Assembly (NCBI GenBank): GCA_913062555.1
Contig: CAJXVU010000001.1
Span: 62,001-126,000, forward strand
Length of the DNA: 64,000 nt
Direction: 5' to 3'
Source: an uncultured Bacteroidota bacterium
Lineage (GTDB): Bacteria; Bacteroidota; Bacteroidia; Flavobacteriales; Flavobacteriaceae
Positions 1 to 8,904 of the stretch are shown here, in pieces. The translations under genes and the position numbers were made by a program. Within the stretch, counting starts at the first letter, position 1. Each line of letters begins with the position of its first letter. The notes under the pieces were generated by a model. It ran no database searches and was not told the DNA's origin. It saw nothing but the letters and a program-made list of their open reading frames with translations.

Positions 1-2459
1 CTAACTTTTACTAAGTTTTCACCATGACCTGACACCTTAAATACATCTTCATCATCAAGTCCATAGATCCATATTTCCTTCGTCTCTGAAGCGGTGTAAT
101 TCCTTTGATGAAAAAGTTCTCCTTTTTCACCATTTTTGATTCTATAAGCATATACTTTAGTAATTCCCCCTTGTCGTTCTATATCAAACCAATCATCTTT
201 ATCTGTTCCTTTAATAATGGCATATTTGTTAATTTGCTCAAAATAAGTATTAGATATTTTTTGAAGATTAGCACGTCTCCCTATTAATTTTCGCTTTAAG
301 TCCTGAATGGTCTCATCATTGACTTCCTCAGGAAAAAAAGTAAAAGCCTCATCGATAGTTGCATTAGTTAAATTATTAACAATATGCTCAACTTGTGTAT
401 CCCAAACCTTTTTGTCTGATCTATTAATTAGAGCCATATCTAATGGATATGGCTCTAAATTGAACCATTTTGGACTGTTCAGTTCTTCGTCATAAGATTG
501 CATTAAACGTAATGTTGGAATCACTTTGGTAGCAAAACCCAGAAGTGATCCATCGGCCATTATAGAAAATGCCTGATCACGATCTCGCGGTACTGGTCTA
601 TAGATTGTTTTATTACCCTGTTTAAACTTTGCCCAGCGCCATTGATCTTCATGTCTATCCCAATCACCAATGAGCATATCAAACAAACGCGCTCGAATAT
701 AAGCACTCTCATCAACGCTATTATCTTCGTCCTTACGAAGTTCATATAATAAATCATGAGTACTAATTAATTCATCTGAGAACCCAAAACCAGCATTATT
801 ATCATGACCATCACCGGCACGTTCTTCAATCATATAAAGCTCGTCTCCAAATTCAGAATTAAAAGCCCCCAATGCTTTTTGCTTTGGAATATAATATAAC
901 ACCGGATGTGTATGATAAACGCCAATAGCTTCAGATAAGGTTGCTATGGTGAAAGGTGCATAAGGGTGAGATCCTGTAAACACATCTAGCAATAAACCCT
1001 CAGTATAAGTGTCATTAAATTGTCCTTTTATATATTGATCTTTAAAGGCAACAGCTTGTAAATATTGAACTGCATTTTTACGTAATGCACGCATGACATA
1101 TTCTCTCCCCTTCTCGTCTTCTAACCGTAATGACTTTGATTGATGACCACCACCTTTCCTAACCGGTTTTAACCCCCCGAACAAAGTATCCAGATCGACT
1201 GTTGGTACCTTAACATTTGTACTAAAATATTTCCGATACCGTTCTCCCCACATTTTTTTAAAGAATCTCCCCTTTTCCGTTTCTGCAGTAGTATAAATGG
1301 ATGCCGTTTTTTCACCAGGAATACTAGAGGGGAAAATCACCTTTTTTTCAACCATATCTGCTGGAAGCACCTCGGTTTTAAATATTACTGAATTTGATTC
1401 AGCTTCATAAAAACGAACATATGAAGAGCCATCTTCGAATACATCTAGCCGGGCATAACCTTGGGCACCATATGAAAATTGTCCGCCACCAATATTTCGA
1501 GTTGGACTTGTTTTAGAACCAGAACCACTAATGATTTGTGGTAAATTATCTTCAACTATATATTGTAAATTATGATCGTGGCCAGATACAAAAACCACTT
1601 TTTCATTATCTTGGGACAAGGTTACTAATCGCTTTTGAAATACTCTATATTTTTTATTTTGATCATCAACTGTAACCACTCCTCCGGCTTTTCTAATCAC
1701 ATTTTTTAATGTTCCCAAAACAGGAATTGGCGACATATGACTTGCAAAAGAATATTGTCCACCATGAGATCCATTAGTAAACATAGGATGATGTAATGCA
1801 ACAATGGTAGTCTTTCCTCTTGACTTTTTAATCAAACTTTCATATTCGTCAAAAAATAAAGCTCTAGTTTTAATTTCACAATCATCATTTATTGTAGGAT
1901 GGTCATCCCAATTCTCCATATACCATTGTGAATCGATAACAATTAAAACAATATCATCGCTTATATTAATTTTTTTTATTGGGCAGCCATTTTCAGGTAA
2001 AAAGGTGTTTTTTCCCAGCACCTTTTCAATATATTTTTCCTGACGTTCAAGACCATTTAGACCACCAGCATACCAATCATGGTTTCCAGGGACAAAAATA
2101 GCGTCACCTTTAAATTCTTTTACCGCATCTGTCTGTACATTTAATTGATGTTCGGCAAAAGCTCTTTGTTCATGCCCTTTTTTAGGTAACCCTGCAGGAT
2201 AAATATTATCTCCCAAAAACAAAGCAGTACTTTGCTTAGTTGCTCGGGTCAATTCCTCTTTAAAATCCTTTAAAGCATCTGTTTGAGTTCCTATTGGTGA
2301 ATTCCCTCCATCACCAATTAAATAAAAGGAATGCGCAATTTGCTTATCATTTGGAAAGGTTTTACTATTGCGTTCGTCTTTATATTGTGGCTTGTATGTG
2401 GCACAGGCATTTATTATTAAAAAAGCAAAAATTAGAAGGATTGCTTGTGTAATTTTCAT
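1..2459 (-). CDS. metallophosphatase with FAM20/CotH-like kinase signature (3' end missing)
   Basis: This long open frame is absent from the ORF track because it runs off the left edge; 819 codons are visible. It starts with a lipoprotein-type signal peptide (MKITQAILLIFAFLIINAC), so the product is probably anchored in a membrane outside the cytoplasm. The calcineurin-like phosphoesterase metal-binding blocks are in order: GDGGN near residue 49, GDNIY near 80, GNHDWY near 124 and GHDHN near 291. A second region around residues 590-625 reads LIGDWDRHEDQWRW followed by VPRDRDQAF. This has the spacing of the catalytic and metal-binding motifs of FAM20/CotH/HipA-type kinases (GxxDRH, then a D-rich turn). 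Similar long flavobacterial phosphoesterases can end in an outer-membrane beta-barrel, but that part is outside the window. The phosphatase call is firm; the kinase-like call is my inference from motifs. Confidence 0.85.
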   Translation of the reverse strand, partial: MKITQAILLIFAFLIINACATYKPQYKDERNSKTFPNDKQIAHSFYLIGDGGNSPIGTQTDALKDFKEELTRATKQSTALFLGDNIYPAGLPKKGHEQRAFAEHQLNVQTDAVKEFKGDAIFVPGNHDWYAGGLNGLERQEKYIEKVLGKNTFLPENGCPIKKINISDDIVLIVIDSQWYMENWDDHPTINDDCEIKTRALFFDEYESLIKKSRGKTTIVALHHPMFTNGSHGGQYSFASHMSPIPVLGTLKNVIRKAGGVVTVDDQNKKYRVFQKRLVTLSQDNEKVVFVSGHDHNLQYIVEDNLPQIISGSGSKTSPTRNIGGGQFSYGAQGYARLDVFEDGSSYVRFYEAESNSVIFKTEVLPADMVEKKVIFPSSIPGEKTASIYTTAETEKGRFFKKMWGERYRKYFSTNVKVPTVDLDTLFGGLKPVRKGGGHQSKSLRLEDEKGREYVMRALRKNAVQYLQAVAFKDQYIKGQFNDTYTEGLLLDVFTGSHPYAPFTIATLSEAIGVYHTHPVLYYIPKQKALGAFNSEFGDELYMIEERAGDGHDNNAGFGFSDELISTHDLLYELRKDEDNSVDESAYIRARLFDMLIGDWDRHEDQWRWAKFKQGNKTIYRPVPRDRDQAFSIMADGSLLGFATKVIPTLRLMQSYDEELNSPKWFNLEPYPLDMALINRSDKKVWDTQVEHIVNNLTNATIDEAFTFFPEEVNDETIQDLKRKLIGRRANLQKISNTYFEQINKYAIIKGTDKDDWFDIERQGGITKVYAYRIKNGEKGELFHQRNYTASETKEIWIYGLDDEDVFKVSGHGENLVKV

Positions 2460-2509
2460 ACGATACAGATTAATTAACTAATTTAGTAAAAATAATTCTT
2501 TTAAATTAA

Positions 2510-3718
2510 ATGGAAAACCTAATTATTGAAGTCGAAAAACATGTGTCTTCTGAGCTAAGAACAAAACTTCCTCATACTTTTATATACCATAATTTAGGGC
2601 ATACACAGCGCGTAGTTAAAAGTGTTATTGAATTAATTGAGGGTGAAAAAATAAGTGGAGATGACGCTGAAAACCTAATTCTTGCAGCTTGGTTTCATGA
2701 TATAGGATACACCGTTGGATGTGAAAATCACGAAGAAAAAAGTGTTGCAAAAGCAAAAATATTTTTAGCTCAAAACGATGTGTCTAAAAATAGAGTTGAA
2801 GAAATTTCAAGCTTGATTTTGTCAACCCAAATGAGTCATGAACCACAAAATCATTTGGAAAAAATCATAACTGATGCTGACAGCTCTCATTTTGGTCAAA
2901 AAGGATATATGGAAATATGTGCTCTTTTAAGAGAAGAATGGGAACAATTAGACTATAAAAATTTTACAGATACTGAATGGACCAAAGAGAATATTACCTT
3001 CTTCACAAAATACCATCGATTTCATACAGATTACGCCTTAGACAATTGGCAGCAGACTAAAGACAAAAACTTAGCAAGTCTATTTAAAATGCTTAAAAAA
3101 CAAAAGCAAGAAGAAAAGAAAGCCAAGAAAAAAGAAGAGGAATTTGCCTTTAAAAAAGACAAGGCCAAGCTTCCAGAGCGCGGTATAGAAACCATGTTTC
3201 GGGTCACTCTAAAAAACCATATAACTTTAAGTAATATTGCCGATACGAAGGCAAATATATTACTCTCTGTGAATGCAATAATTGTCTCATTAGTACTCTC
3301 AAATTTAGTGTCAAAATTAGATAATCCTACTAATGATTATTTAATTTGGCCAACCGTAATTTTTGTGGTATTTACTGTAATTTCAATTATATTATCCATT
3401 CTAGCAACACGACCAAATGTTACTAGTGGTAAATTTTCAAAGGAAGATGTTGCCAATAAAAAGGTGAACTTATTATTTTTTGGAAATTTCCACCAAATGA
3501 GTTTGCCAGATTTTGAATGGGCCATGGGAGAAATGATGAAAGACAGAGATTATCTTTATTCTTCAATGAAAAAAGACCTCTACTTTTTAGGTAAAGTATT
3601 GGATAAAAAATATAAAATATTACGATTAACATATGCCGTGTTTATGGTCGGCATTATTGTCTCTGTTATATCTTTTGCTGTTGCGTTTCAAAGTTCAGGT
3701 ATTGCCATAAGACCTTAA
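2510..3718 (+). CDS. HD-domain hydrolase fused to Pycsar-type (PycTM/DUF5706) membrane effector
   Basis: The protein has 402 aa. The N-terminal half is an HD phosphohydrolase with the H...HD...D pattern: HNLGHTQRVV near residue 27, WFHDIGY near 62, a further His pair at ENHEEKS, and TDADSSHFG near 122. A lysine/glutamate-rich linker (about 195-220) leads to the C-terminal part RGIETMFRVTLKNHITLSNIADTKANILLSVNAII. This is the hallmark of the DUF5706/PycTM family, with transmembrane segments near 250-268, 280-300 and 375-398. In Pycsar phage defence, PycTM proteins are membrane effectors triggered by cCMP or cUMP. A cis-fused HD domain suggests nucleotide hydrolysis that could limit or gate the effector; this is inference. 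No pyrimidine cyclase gene is visible in the window. It is divergent from the metallophosphatase with only 50 bp between the starts. Confidence 0.85.
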   Translation: MENLIIEVEKHVSSELRTKLPHTFIYHNLGHTQRVVKSVIELIEGEKISGDDAENLILAAWFHDIGYTVGCENHEEKSVAKAKIFLAQNDVSKNRVEEISSLILSTQMSHEPQNHLEKIITDADSSHFGQKGYMEICALLREEWEQLDYKNFTDTEWTKENITFFTKYHRFHTDYALDNWQQTKDKNLASLFKMLKKQKQEEKKAKKKEEEFAFKKDKAKLPERGIETMFRVTLKNHITLSNIADTKANILLSVNAIIVSLVLSNLVSKLDNPTNDYLIWPTVIFVVFTVISIILSILATRPNVTSGKFSKEDVANKKVNLLFFGNFHQMSLPDFEWAMGEMMKDRDYLYSSMKKDLYFLGKVLDKKYKILRLTYAVFMVGIIVSVISFAVAFQSSGIAIRP

Positions 3719-3729
3719 ATTGTACACTA

Positions 3730-4293
3730 TTGATTGAAGATAAAATTTTTGAAAAACTAAATTATTCTGAACATAATTTAGCAATAGAAGAGTACGACAA
3801 TTGTACTTTTAAGACTTGTAATTTTTCTAATTCAGATATTTCCAATATTACATTTAGGACCTGTGAATTCATCGATTGTGAATTAAGCAATGTTAAGATG
3901 AAACATACGGTACTCAGTGATATTCAGTTTGTAAACTGTAAATTACTCGGGCTACATTTTAATGATTGTAATGATTTATTTATGGCTCTGGGATTTAAAA
4001 ATTGCAGGCTAGAACTTGCTTCTTTTTATCAACTGAAACTTAAACAGACACCGTTTGTTGACTGCACTTTAAACAATGTTGATTTTACAGAGACTAATTT
4101 AACACGATCAACCTTTCATAACTGCGATTTAAAACGGAGTGTTTTTGACCGGAGTATTTTGGAATATGTCAATTTTGAATCGGCTTTTAATTTCTCTATC
4201 GACCCTGAAGTTAATCGCATAAAAAACGCTAAATTTTCCAAAGAAAATATTAGCGGTTTATTAGGTAAATACAAGATAAAAATTAAGAGTTAA
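3730..4293 (+). CDS. pentapeptide-repeat protein
   Basis: The protein has 187 aa and uses a TTG start; no ATG occurs in frame until about residue 57, so TTG is the reasonable choice. Almost the whole chain follows a five-residue rhythm with central Phe/Leu and frequent Cys (CTFKTCNFSNSDISNITFRTCEF, DFTETNLTRSTFHNCDLKRSVFD). That predicts a right-handed quadrilateral beta-helix like those of the Qnr/McbG group. Such proteins can mimic DNA or serve as interaction scaffolds; nothing here identifies a target. It begins 11 bp after the HD/PycTM gene on the same strand, so co-transcription is likely. Its 3' end overlaps the convergent GAF gene by 4 bp. There is no signal peptide, so it is probably cytoplasmic. 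The fold call is safe; the function is unknown. Confidence 0.85.
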   Translation: MIEDKIFEKLNYSEHNLAIEEYDNCTFKTCNFSNSDISNITFRTCEFIDCELSNVKMKHTVLSDIQFVNCKLLGLHFNDCNDLFMALGFKNCRLELASFYQLKLKQTPFVDCTLNNVDFTETNLTRSTFHNCDLKRSVFDRSILEYVNFESAFNFSIDPEVNRIKNAKFSKENISGLLGKYKIKIKS

Positions 4294-6668
4294 GCCTTAA
4301 TTTCTTTCATTAAATCATCGTAAGTATAAAATTCTTTACCATCTTTATCTGTATGATACAGCACACTAACTCTTATGGCCTTTAAGCCTGTTACTGCCTG
4401 TAAGTCCTGAAGTTCAACAATTTCTACATCGGTATCCAAATAGTGCTTAGATTGTAAAAATTTGATATATCGTAAATATTCAACTTCATCTTGTTTTTGA
4501 GAATATACAATACATATTTTACCTTTCTCAGTAATACGTGTATTTGTCCCTTTGATATAAGCTTTATCCACACGTTTTTTTACAATTTCGTATCTCGCAT
4601 TATAGGTGCCATCAACATCAAATCGTTTTTCATCCATTCTGAAACTAATAGATAATGGGCTGTTAAATACCAATATCATTGAAGCCACATCCAACTGAAT
4701 TGGAAATTCATGCTGCATTTGATAATAAGTGTTCTCCATCTCGCACATCACCTGTAATTGCCATAGTCTTAAATTGTATAAGTAGATGGAATTAAAACTA
4801 TCTTCCTGAGTTATAGATTCTCCTATATACATATTATGCTCTACACCATCGGTTTTAAAACGTTCAAAATAATGCGGATACATCTTTTGAGCATCTACTT
4901 GTTTCTCATCCAATAATGCCGCCATTTTTTTGTTGATTAAAGTAATGGTGTTATCATAATTTTTTCGATGCAAATACAAGGCACTTAAATCGGTATCTAA
5001 ACTTTCAAAATACAATTCCAATGCTTCTTTTACATCCTCAATATTTGAAAAATGACTAAACAGTGGTGTAATTTCATTTTTGAAAAAGTAAGAAATTTGC
5101 TGTTCGCTATCTACTTGAAATTGGGTATTCAAATCTGTTAAATAAGCCTTAATTTGAAAATTAATTTGCTCATAAATTGGTAACGGATGAATTTCATATA
5201 CCTTATCAACTACATTTTTAGCCAAAGTTAGTTGTAATGTTAAATCTTTTTGAGTTGCATTGTTCCTAGCAACTGAAGATCCTTTAATATCAATTTGCCC
5301 AAAGAGAGGGTACACATTTTCAAAAGAAATTTCGTTAAACGACACTTGATTTCCTTTCATTTGTTCTTTGAGATAGCGCTTAGCTTCTTTTTCAAACTTC
5401 CAATATACACTTGGCTCAATGGAGGTGCATTTTTGCTGAATAATTGCTTCTATAAAGTTTTCATCTTCGCGTTTATATCGCATCACAGCTGAAACTATAT
5501 ATGGCATAACATCCACTAATTTATTGGCATTTATACTATTGAGTATTTTTGGTTTATCGGAAACCAATTCTAATACCCCGTACAGTTCACCATTATTTTC
5601 AATTGGAGCAAGGATAGCACTCTTTATCCCTTGTTCTTTAAGCGCTTTATATTGTGGTGCTCTCCCTTTTGATAATTCATAAAATTTATCGACATCAGAT
5701 ACCGAATAAAACTCAATATCTTTTAACAAAGTCTTATATGATCCCTTACATAAAACGGAGTTACAAGAAGCTATTTCCATCTTATTCAATAAGTAGCTAT
5801 CCATTCCATCTCCATAGACTTTTTCAAAAGAGTCCTCATGACTATCATAAATTGAAAATCCCACTTTAAGGTCTTTAATATTAAAGAGTGATCTAAATAT
5901 TTCATGAAAATCATCCATAAACCCTTCATCCTTTTCACATTCATCAGCGATAAGACTTGATTTAATATTAGAAATGGATTGATCGTCAGTAACATCAAAC
6001 ATATTAGATATTACAAAGCCTTTAAAAATATAACTGTTAGGTGGGAATTTTTTCTTCCAAAGCTCCAAATCTCCAAAGTTATCTAATAGTTCAAAATAAT
6101 CTTCCTCAGTTATTTTTACAGCTTTATTTGTAGCTGTTATCTCGGTAAAATCTGCATTATATAATATTTTATAATAACGCATCACACCTTTCGCATCAGG
6201 GATTTCGTAAAAAAATGGTCTTTTAAAATCTAAGTTAAACCCATAGTAGAAATTCAAGATAATAGTACATGCTATAATATACCTATGATCCTCAGGCATA
6301 TTTTTAATGGTCAGTTGAAAGTTATCACCAGCCGTTTTTATGATACTTTTAAAACGAGTAGAAGAATTAAAAATAATATTTTCAAAAGGCACAGAAGCCG
6401 CTTTTATTTCATTCTTCGTTAATATTTCACTGAACGCATCCTCTAAAATTATACTAATTTCCTTTTTGTATTTTTCCAGTAACGCATAATCAGTAAATCC
6501 ATCTCTCAACTCAGGATACGGTTTTTGAGCGTCTAAAACACGTTGGGCCTTGGCAGCTAAGAATTCATCCTCATTATTAGCCATCGCTTCATACTGTTCA
6601 ATAAGTGTATTAAAACTTATTTTAAGCAACATAGGAGATTCAAACTGGTTATTTACTTTCATTTTCAA
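4290..6668 (-). CDS. GAF-domain protein of unknown role
   Basis: The protein has 792 aa and no signal peptide or clear transmembrane segment. A GAF-like region lies around residues 255-395 (SIYDSHEDSFEKVYGDG ... GIKSAILAPIENNGELYGVLELVSD), the usual small-molecule sensor fold. The rest is large and helical and lacks a recognisable kinase, cyclase or DNA-binding output. A C-terminal stretch (KEFYTYDDLMKEIKA) closes the protein. Large GAF proteins of this architecture are common in flavobacteria, but I know of no assigned function. It stands alone on the minus strand, converging on the pentapeptide gene with a 4-bp overlap. A TAAATTTG promoter box lies just upstream. Confidence 0.75.
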   Translation of the reverse strand: MKMKVNNQFESPMLLKISFNTLIEQYEAMANNEDEFLAAKAQRVLDAQKPYPELRDGFTDYALLEKYKKEISIILEDAFSEILTKNEIKAASVPFENIIFNSSTRFKSIIKTAGDNFQLTIKNMPEDHRYIIACTIILNFYYGFNLDFKRPFFYEIPDAKGVMRYYKILYNADFTEITATNKAVKITEEDYFELLDNFGDLELWKKKFPPNSYIFKGFVISNMFDVTDDQSISNIKSSLIADECEKDEGFMDDFHEIFRSLFNIKDLKVGFSIYDSHEDSFEKVYGDGMDSYLLNKMEIASCNSVLCKGSYKTLLKDIEFYSVSDVDKFYELSKGRAPQYKALKEQGIKSAILAPIENNGELYGVLELVSDKPKILNSINANKLVDVMPYIVSAVMRYKREDENFIEAIIQQKCTSIEPSVYWKFEKEAKRYLKEQMKGNQVSFNEISFENVYPLFGQIDIKGSSVARNNATQKDLTLQLTLAKNVVDKVYEIHPLPIYEQINFQIKAYLTDLNTQFQVDSEQQISYFFKNEITPLFSHFSNIEDVKEALELYFESLDTDLSALYLHRKNYDNTITLINKKMAALLDEKQVDAQKMYPHYFERFKTDGVEHNMYIGESITQEDSFNSIYLYNLRLWQLQVMCEMENTYYQMQHEFPIQLDVASMILVFNSPLSISFRMDEKRFDVDGTYNARYEIVKKRVDKAYIKGTNTRITEKGKICIVYSQKQDEVEYLRYIKFLQSKHYLDTDVEIVELQDLQAVTGLKAIRVSVLYHTDKDGKEFYTYDDLMKEIKA

Positions 6669-6682
6669 TTTTAATTAGTCTA

Positions 6683-6690
6683 CAAATTTA
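6683..6690 (-). promoter_or_regulatory. putative -7 promoter box of the GAF gene
   Basis: On the minus strand this reads TAAATTTG, matching the Bacteroidota -7 consensus TAnnTTTG, 14 bp before the ATG. The implied leader is very short. I could not find a good -33 TTTG at the right distance, so the call rests on one box. Confidence 0.4.
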
Positions 6691-6946
6691 CTAATAATTC
6701 TTATTAGTCGTATACTTCTAGGTTTGATAACATATAAGACAAGTTAAAAAACGCTCTGTTAAGAACCAAAAATCATCAAATTAAAGTCAAAAAAAACAAT
6801 CGTATTTAATCCATATATTTTCCCAAGAAATATGCCTTCTAAACACTCATCTCCTATTATGCGATTCGTTATTTTTTAACACGATTTTCATAATTCTAAT
6901 AATAATTACATACTTTAGTAGCTAACTAACTTTAAAATTAACAATT

Positions 6947-7360
6947 ATGTTTACAAAATCAAATTTAATTTCAACACTAGTAGGGGCTATTTGGGCTTAT
7001 TTTGGTGGTAACTTATTATGGGATACGCTTGGATCTTCACTTTTTGAAGGATATAAAGAAGCTACTCCTGATCAACTTCATTTAATTCTTGCCTGTGTAT
7101 TCACAGCATTTGCTTTTTCTACAATCTATTCTAAACTTGCAGGAGGTGGACATAGTATGTCTCATGGTGCACAGTTTGGACTATGGGCAGGAATATTTAT
7201 TGGATTTGGAGAACGCTGGTTCGATTTTGCCTTTAGCGACGCTCCTATATTGATGGATGCCATCCTTAACGGTGTCATGAACATTGTGTTTTTTGCAATC
7301 ATGGGTGTTTTAGTAAGCATGGTTTACGAAAAAACATCAGGTTCATCATCAGGTAACTAA
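6947..7360 (+). CDS. small integral membrane protein
   Basis: The protein has 137 aa. Four hydrophobic segments can be read: about residues 8-26 (LISTLVGAIWAYFGGNLLW), 45-62, 78-92 and 107-127. The chain ends in a Ser/Gly-rich tail (SGSSSGN). Small four-helix proteins of this kind in flavobacteria are usually annotated as uncharacterised (DUF1761-like), but I cannot assign the family with certainty. It is a single-gene unit, with a 278-bp AT-rich region upstream and a strong bidirectional terminator 18 bp after the stop codon. No functional link to the starch locus downstream is evident. Confidence 0.7.
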   Translation: MFTKSNLISTLVGAIWAYFGGNLLWDTLGSSLFEGYKEATPDQLHLILACVFTAFAFSTIYSKLAGGGHSMSHGAQFGLWAGIFIGFGERWFDFAFSDAPILMDAILNGVMNIVFFAIMGVLVSMVYEKTSGSSSGN

Positions 7361-7378
7361 TAAATAAAGACTTTATTA

Positions 7379-7414
7379 AAAAAGCTTCTCAATATTAATA
7401 TTGAGAAGCTTTTT
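7379..7414. terminator. bidirectional rho-independent-type terminator (36-bp palindrome)
   Basis: AAAAGCTTCTCAATATT and its exact reverse complement lie back to back (18-bp arms, no spacer), flanked by A and T runs on the two sides. It sits between the 3' ends of the small membrane protein (plus) and the last amylase of the starch operon (minus), so it can end transcription from both directions. Confidence 0.85.
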
Positions 7415-7417
7415 CAA

Positions 7418-8851
7418 TTAATTCACTAAAATCTTGTAGGCCCATGGCTCTAAAGTAAGTGCCACATCTTTAAAATCTATTTTTGTATTTGACATATAAT
7501 CCAAATAAGTGCCTTCCAGAGTCGTTTTAATAGTTTGTGCTTCATCGGATAGATTCGCCACAAAAGTTACATGATTTCCGTTTTTACTTCTAGTAAACAT
7601 TAAAACATTGGTATTATCATCTAAAATTCTATGATAAGATGCTGGTTGCTTACCTCCATGTAACGCTGGATTCGTATTTTTTAAGGCTCCGAGTTTTTTC
7701 AACACCTCATAATATTCACCTTTCGCTTTTGGAATTTCATCTTTCTCAAAAAACTTAAGTCTAAAATCTAAATCGTATTCTTGGCCACTATAAATTAACG
7801 GCATTCCCGGCATGACATATGTCAAGGCTGTAAATATTTCTTTATTCACTGGCATACGTTCTTTCAATGTACCACCCCATGAGTTCTCATCATGATTAGT
7901 CACAAAATTCATATTAATACCATTCACATCAATCACCTCTTTGCTTTTAACCATATAGTCGTCAAATGCTTTAATTTCTTTGTGCCCTTTCGCAATATCA
8001 TTGAAAATATGGTGTACTTCCCATCCATAATGCATATCAAAACCATTTTGTAATAAATCAACCTGTTGTGCTTCGGCCAACATAAATAATGGTTTTATTG
8101 TTTTCAATTCATTAACTGCTGTATTGAAGAAATCTACAGGCACTTTATGTGCCACGTCCATTCTAAAACCATCAATATTGTGATTTTCTACCCAATACTT
8201 CAAATCGGAAATCATCTCATTACGCATGTCTTGTTTGTCATAATTTAAATCGGCAGTATCTGTCCAGCCCCAAGACTCTCCTGTATCAGGATTAATAGGA
8301 TCAATTATTTCTCCTTTCTCATTTTGAGTGTACCAGTTGGGGTGTGCAGTAATCCACGGATGATCCCAACCTGTATGGTTAGGCACCCAGTCAATAATAA
8401 CAAAAATTCCATTTTCATGTGCAGTATCAACCAAACTTTGAAAATCATCCTTTGATCCAAACTCTGGATTTATTGCTTTATAATCTGAAACTGAATAATA
8501 ACTTCCCAAGTATTTTTTACGTTCTTCTTCATCTTCAATCTCGGAGGTAAACAGATCCCCTCTAGCTTTTCTTTTTATTTCAGAAATTGGATTGATAGGC
8601 ATCACCCAAATAATCTTCACTCCTAAATCTTTAAGCTGCGGAATATCCCTTGTAAATGCTTCAAAAGTTCCTTCAGGTGAATACTGACGAATATTTGCTT
8701 CGTACATTACCGCACTCTCCATCATCTCAGAACTTACTTTTATTTCTTTTACAGCTTCAACGACCGCAATATTTTGTTTCTTTTCGGTCTTACATGACAC
8801 AAAAACTATTGCTGTTAGCAACACTAATGTTAGCTTTTTCATTTTTGACAA
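7418..8851 (-). CDS. GH13 alpha-amylase family lipoprotein
   Basis: The protein has 477 aa. A lipoprotein signal peptide (MKKLTLVLLTAIVFVSC after a short MSK prefix) places it on a periplasmic or outer membrane face. The four GH13 barrel signatures are present: DWVPNHTG near residue 155, GFRMDVAHK near 230 (Asp nucleophile), LAEAQQ near 259 (Glu acid/base) and FVTNHDEN near 316. Its short length fits a compact alpha-amylase without large accessory domains. It is the last gene of the minus arm of the starch locus, following the esterase. It probably trims imported maltodextrins in the periplasm. The exact product specificity cannot be read from sequence. Confidence 0.93.
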   Translation of the reverse strand: MSKMKKLTLVLLTAIVFVSCKTEKKQNIAVVEAVKEIKVSSEMMESAVMYEANIRQYSPEGTFEAFTRDIPQLKDLGVKIIWVMPINPISEIKRKARGDLFTSEIEDEEERKKYLGSYYSVSDYKAINPEFGSKDDFQSLVDTAHENGIFVIIDWVPNHTGWDHPWITAHPNWYTQNEKGEIIDPINPDTGESWGWTDTADLNYDKQDMRNEMISDLKYWVENHNIDGFRMDVAHKVPVDFFNTAVNELKTIKPLFMLAEAQQVDLLQNGFDMHYGWEVHHIFNDIAKGHKEIKAFDDYMVKSKEVIDVNGINMNFVTNHDENSWGGTLKERMPVNKEIFTALTYVMPGMPLIYSGQEYDLDFRLKFFEKDEIPKAKGEYYEVLKKLGALKNTNPALHGGKQPASYHRILDDNTNVLMFTRSKNGNHVTFVANLSDEAQTIKTTLEGTYLDYMSNTKIDFKDVALTLEPWAYKILVN

Positions 8852-8904
8852 TTTTTTATTTAATTAAAATTTCTCTTCTATTAGGTATTGGTTATTTAAA
8901 CCCT

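Noticed and set aside
2510-3718. Complete two-gene Pycsar system
   Set aside because: No pyrimidine cyclase is encoded next to it or elsewhere in the window; only the effector-type module is present.
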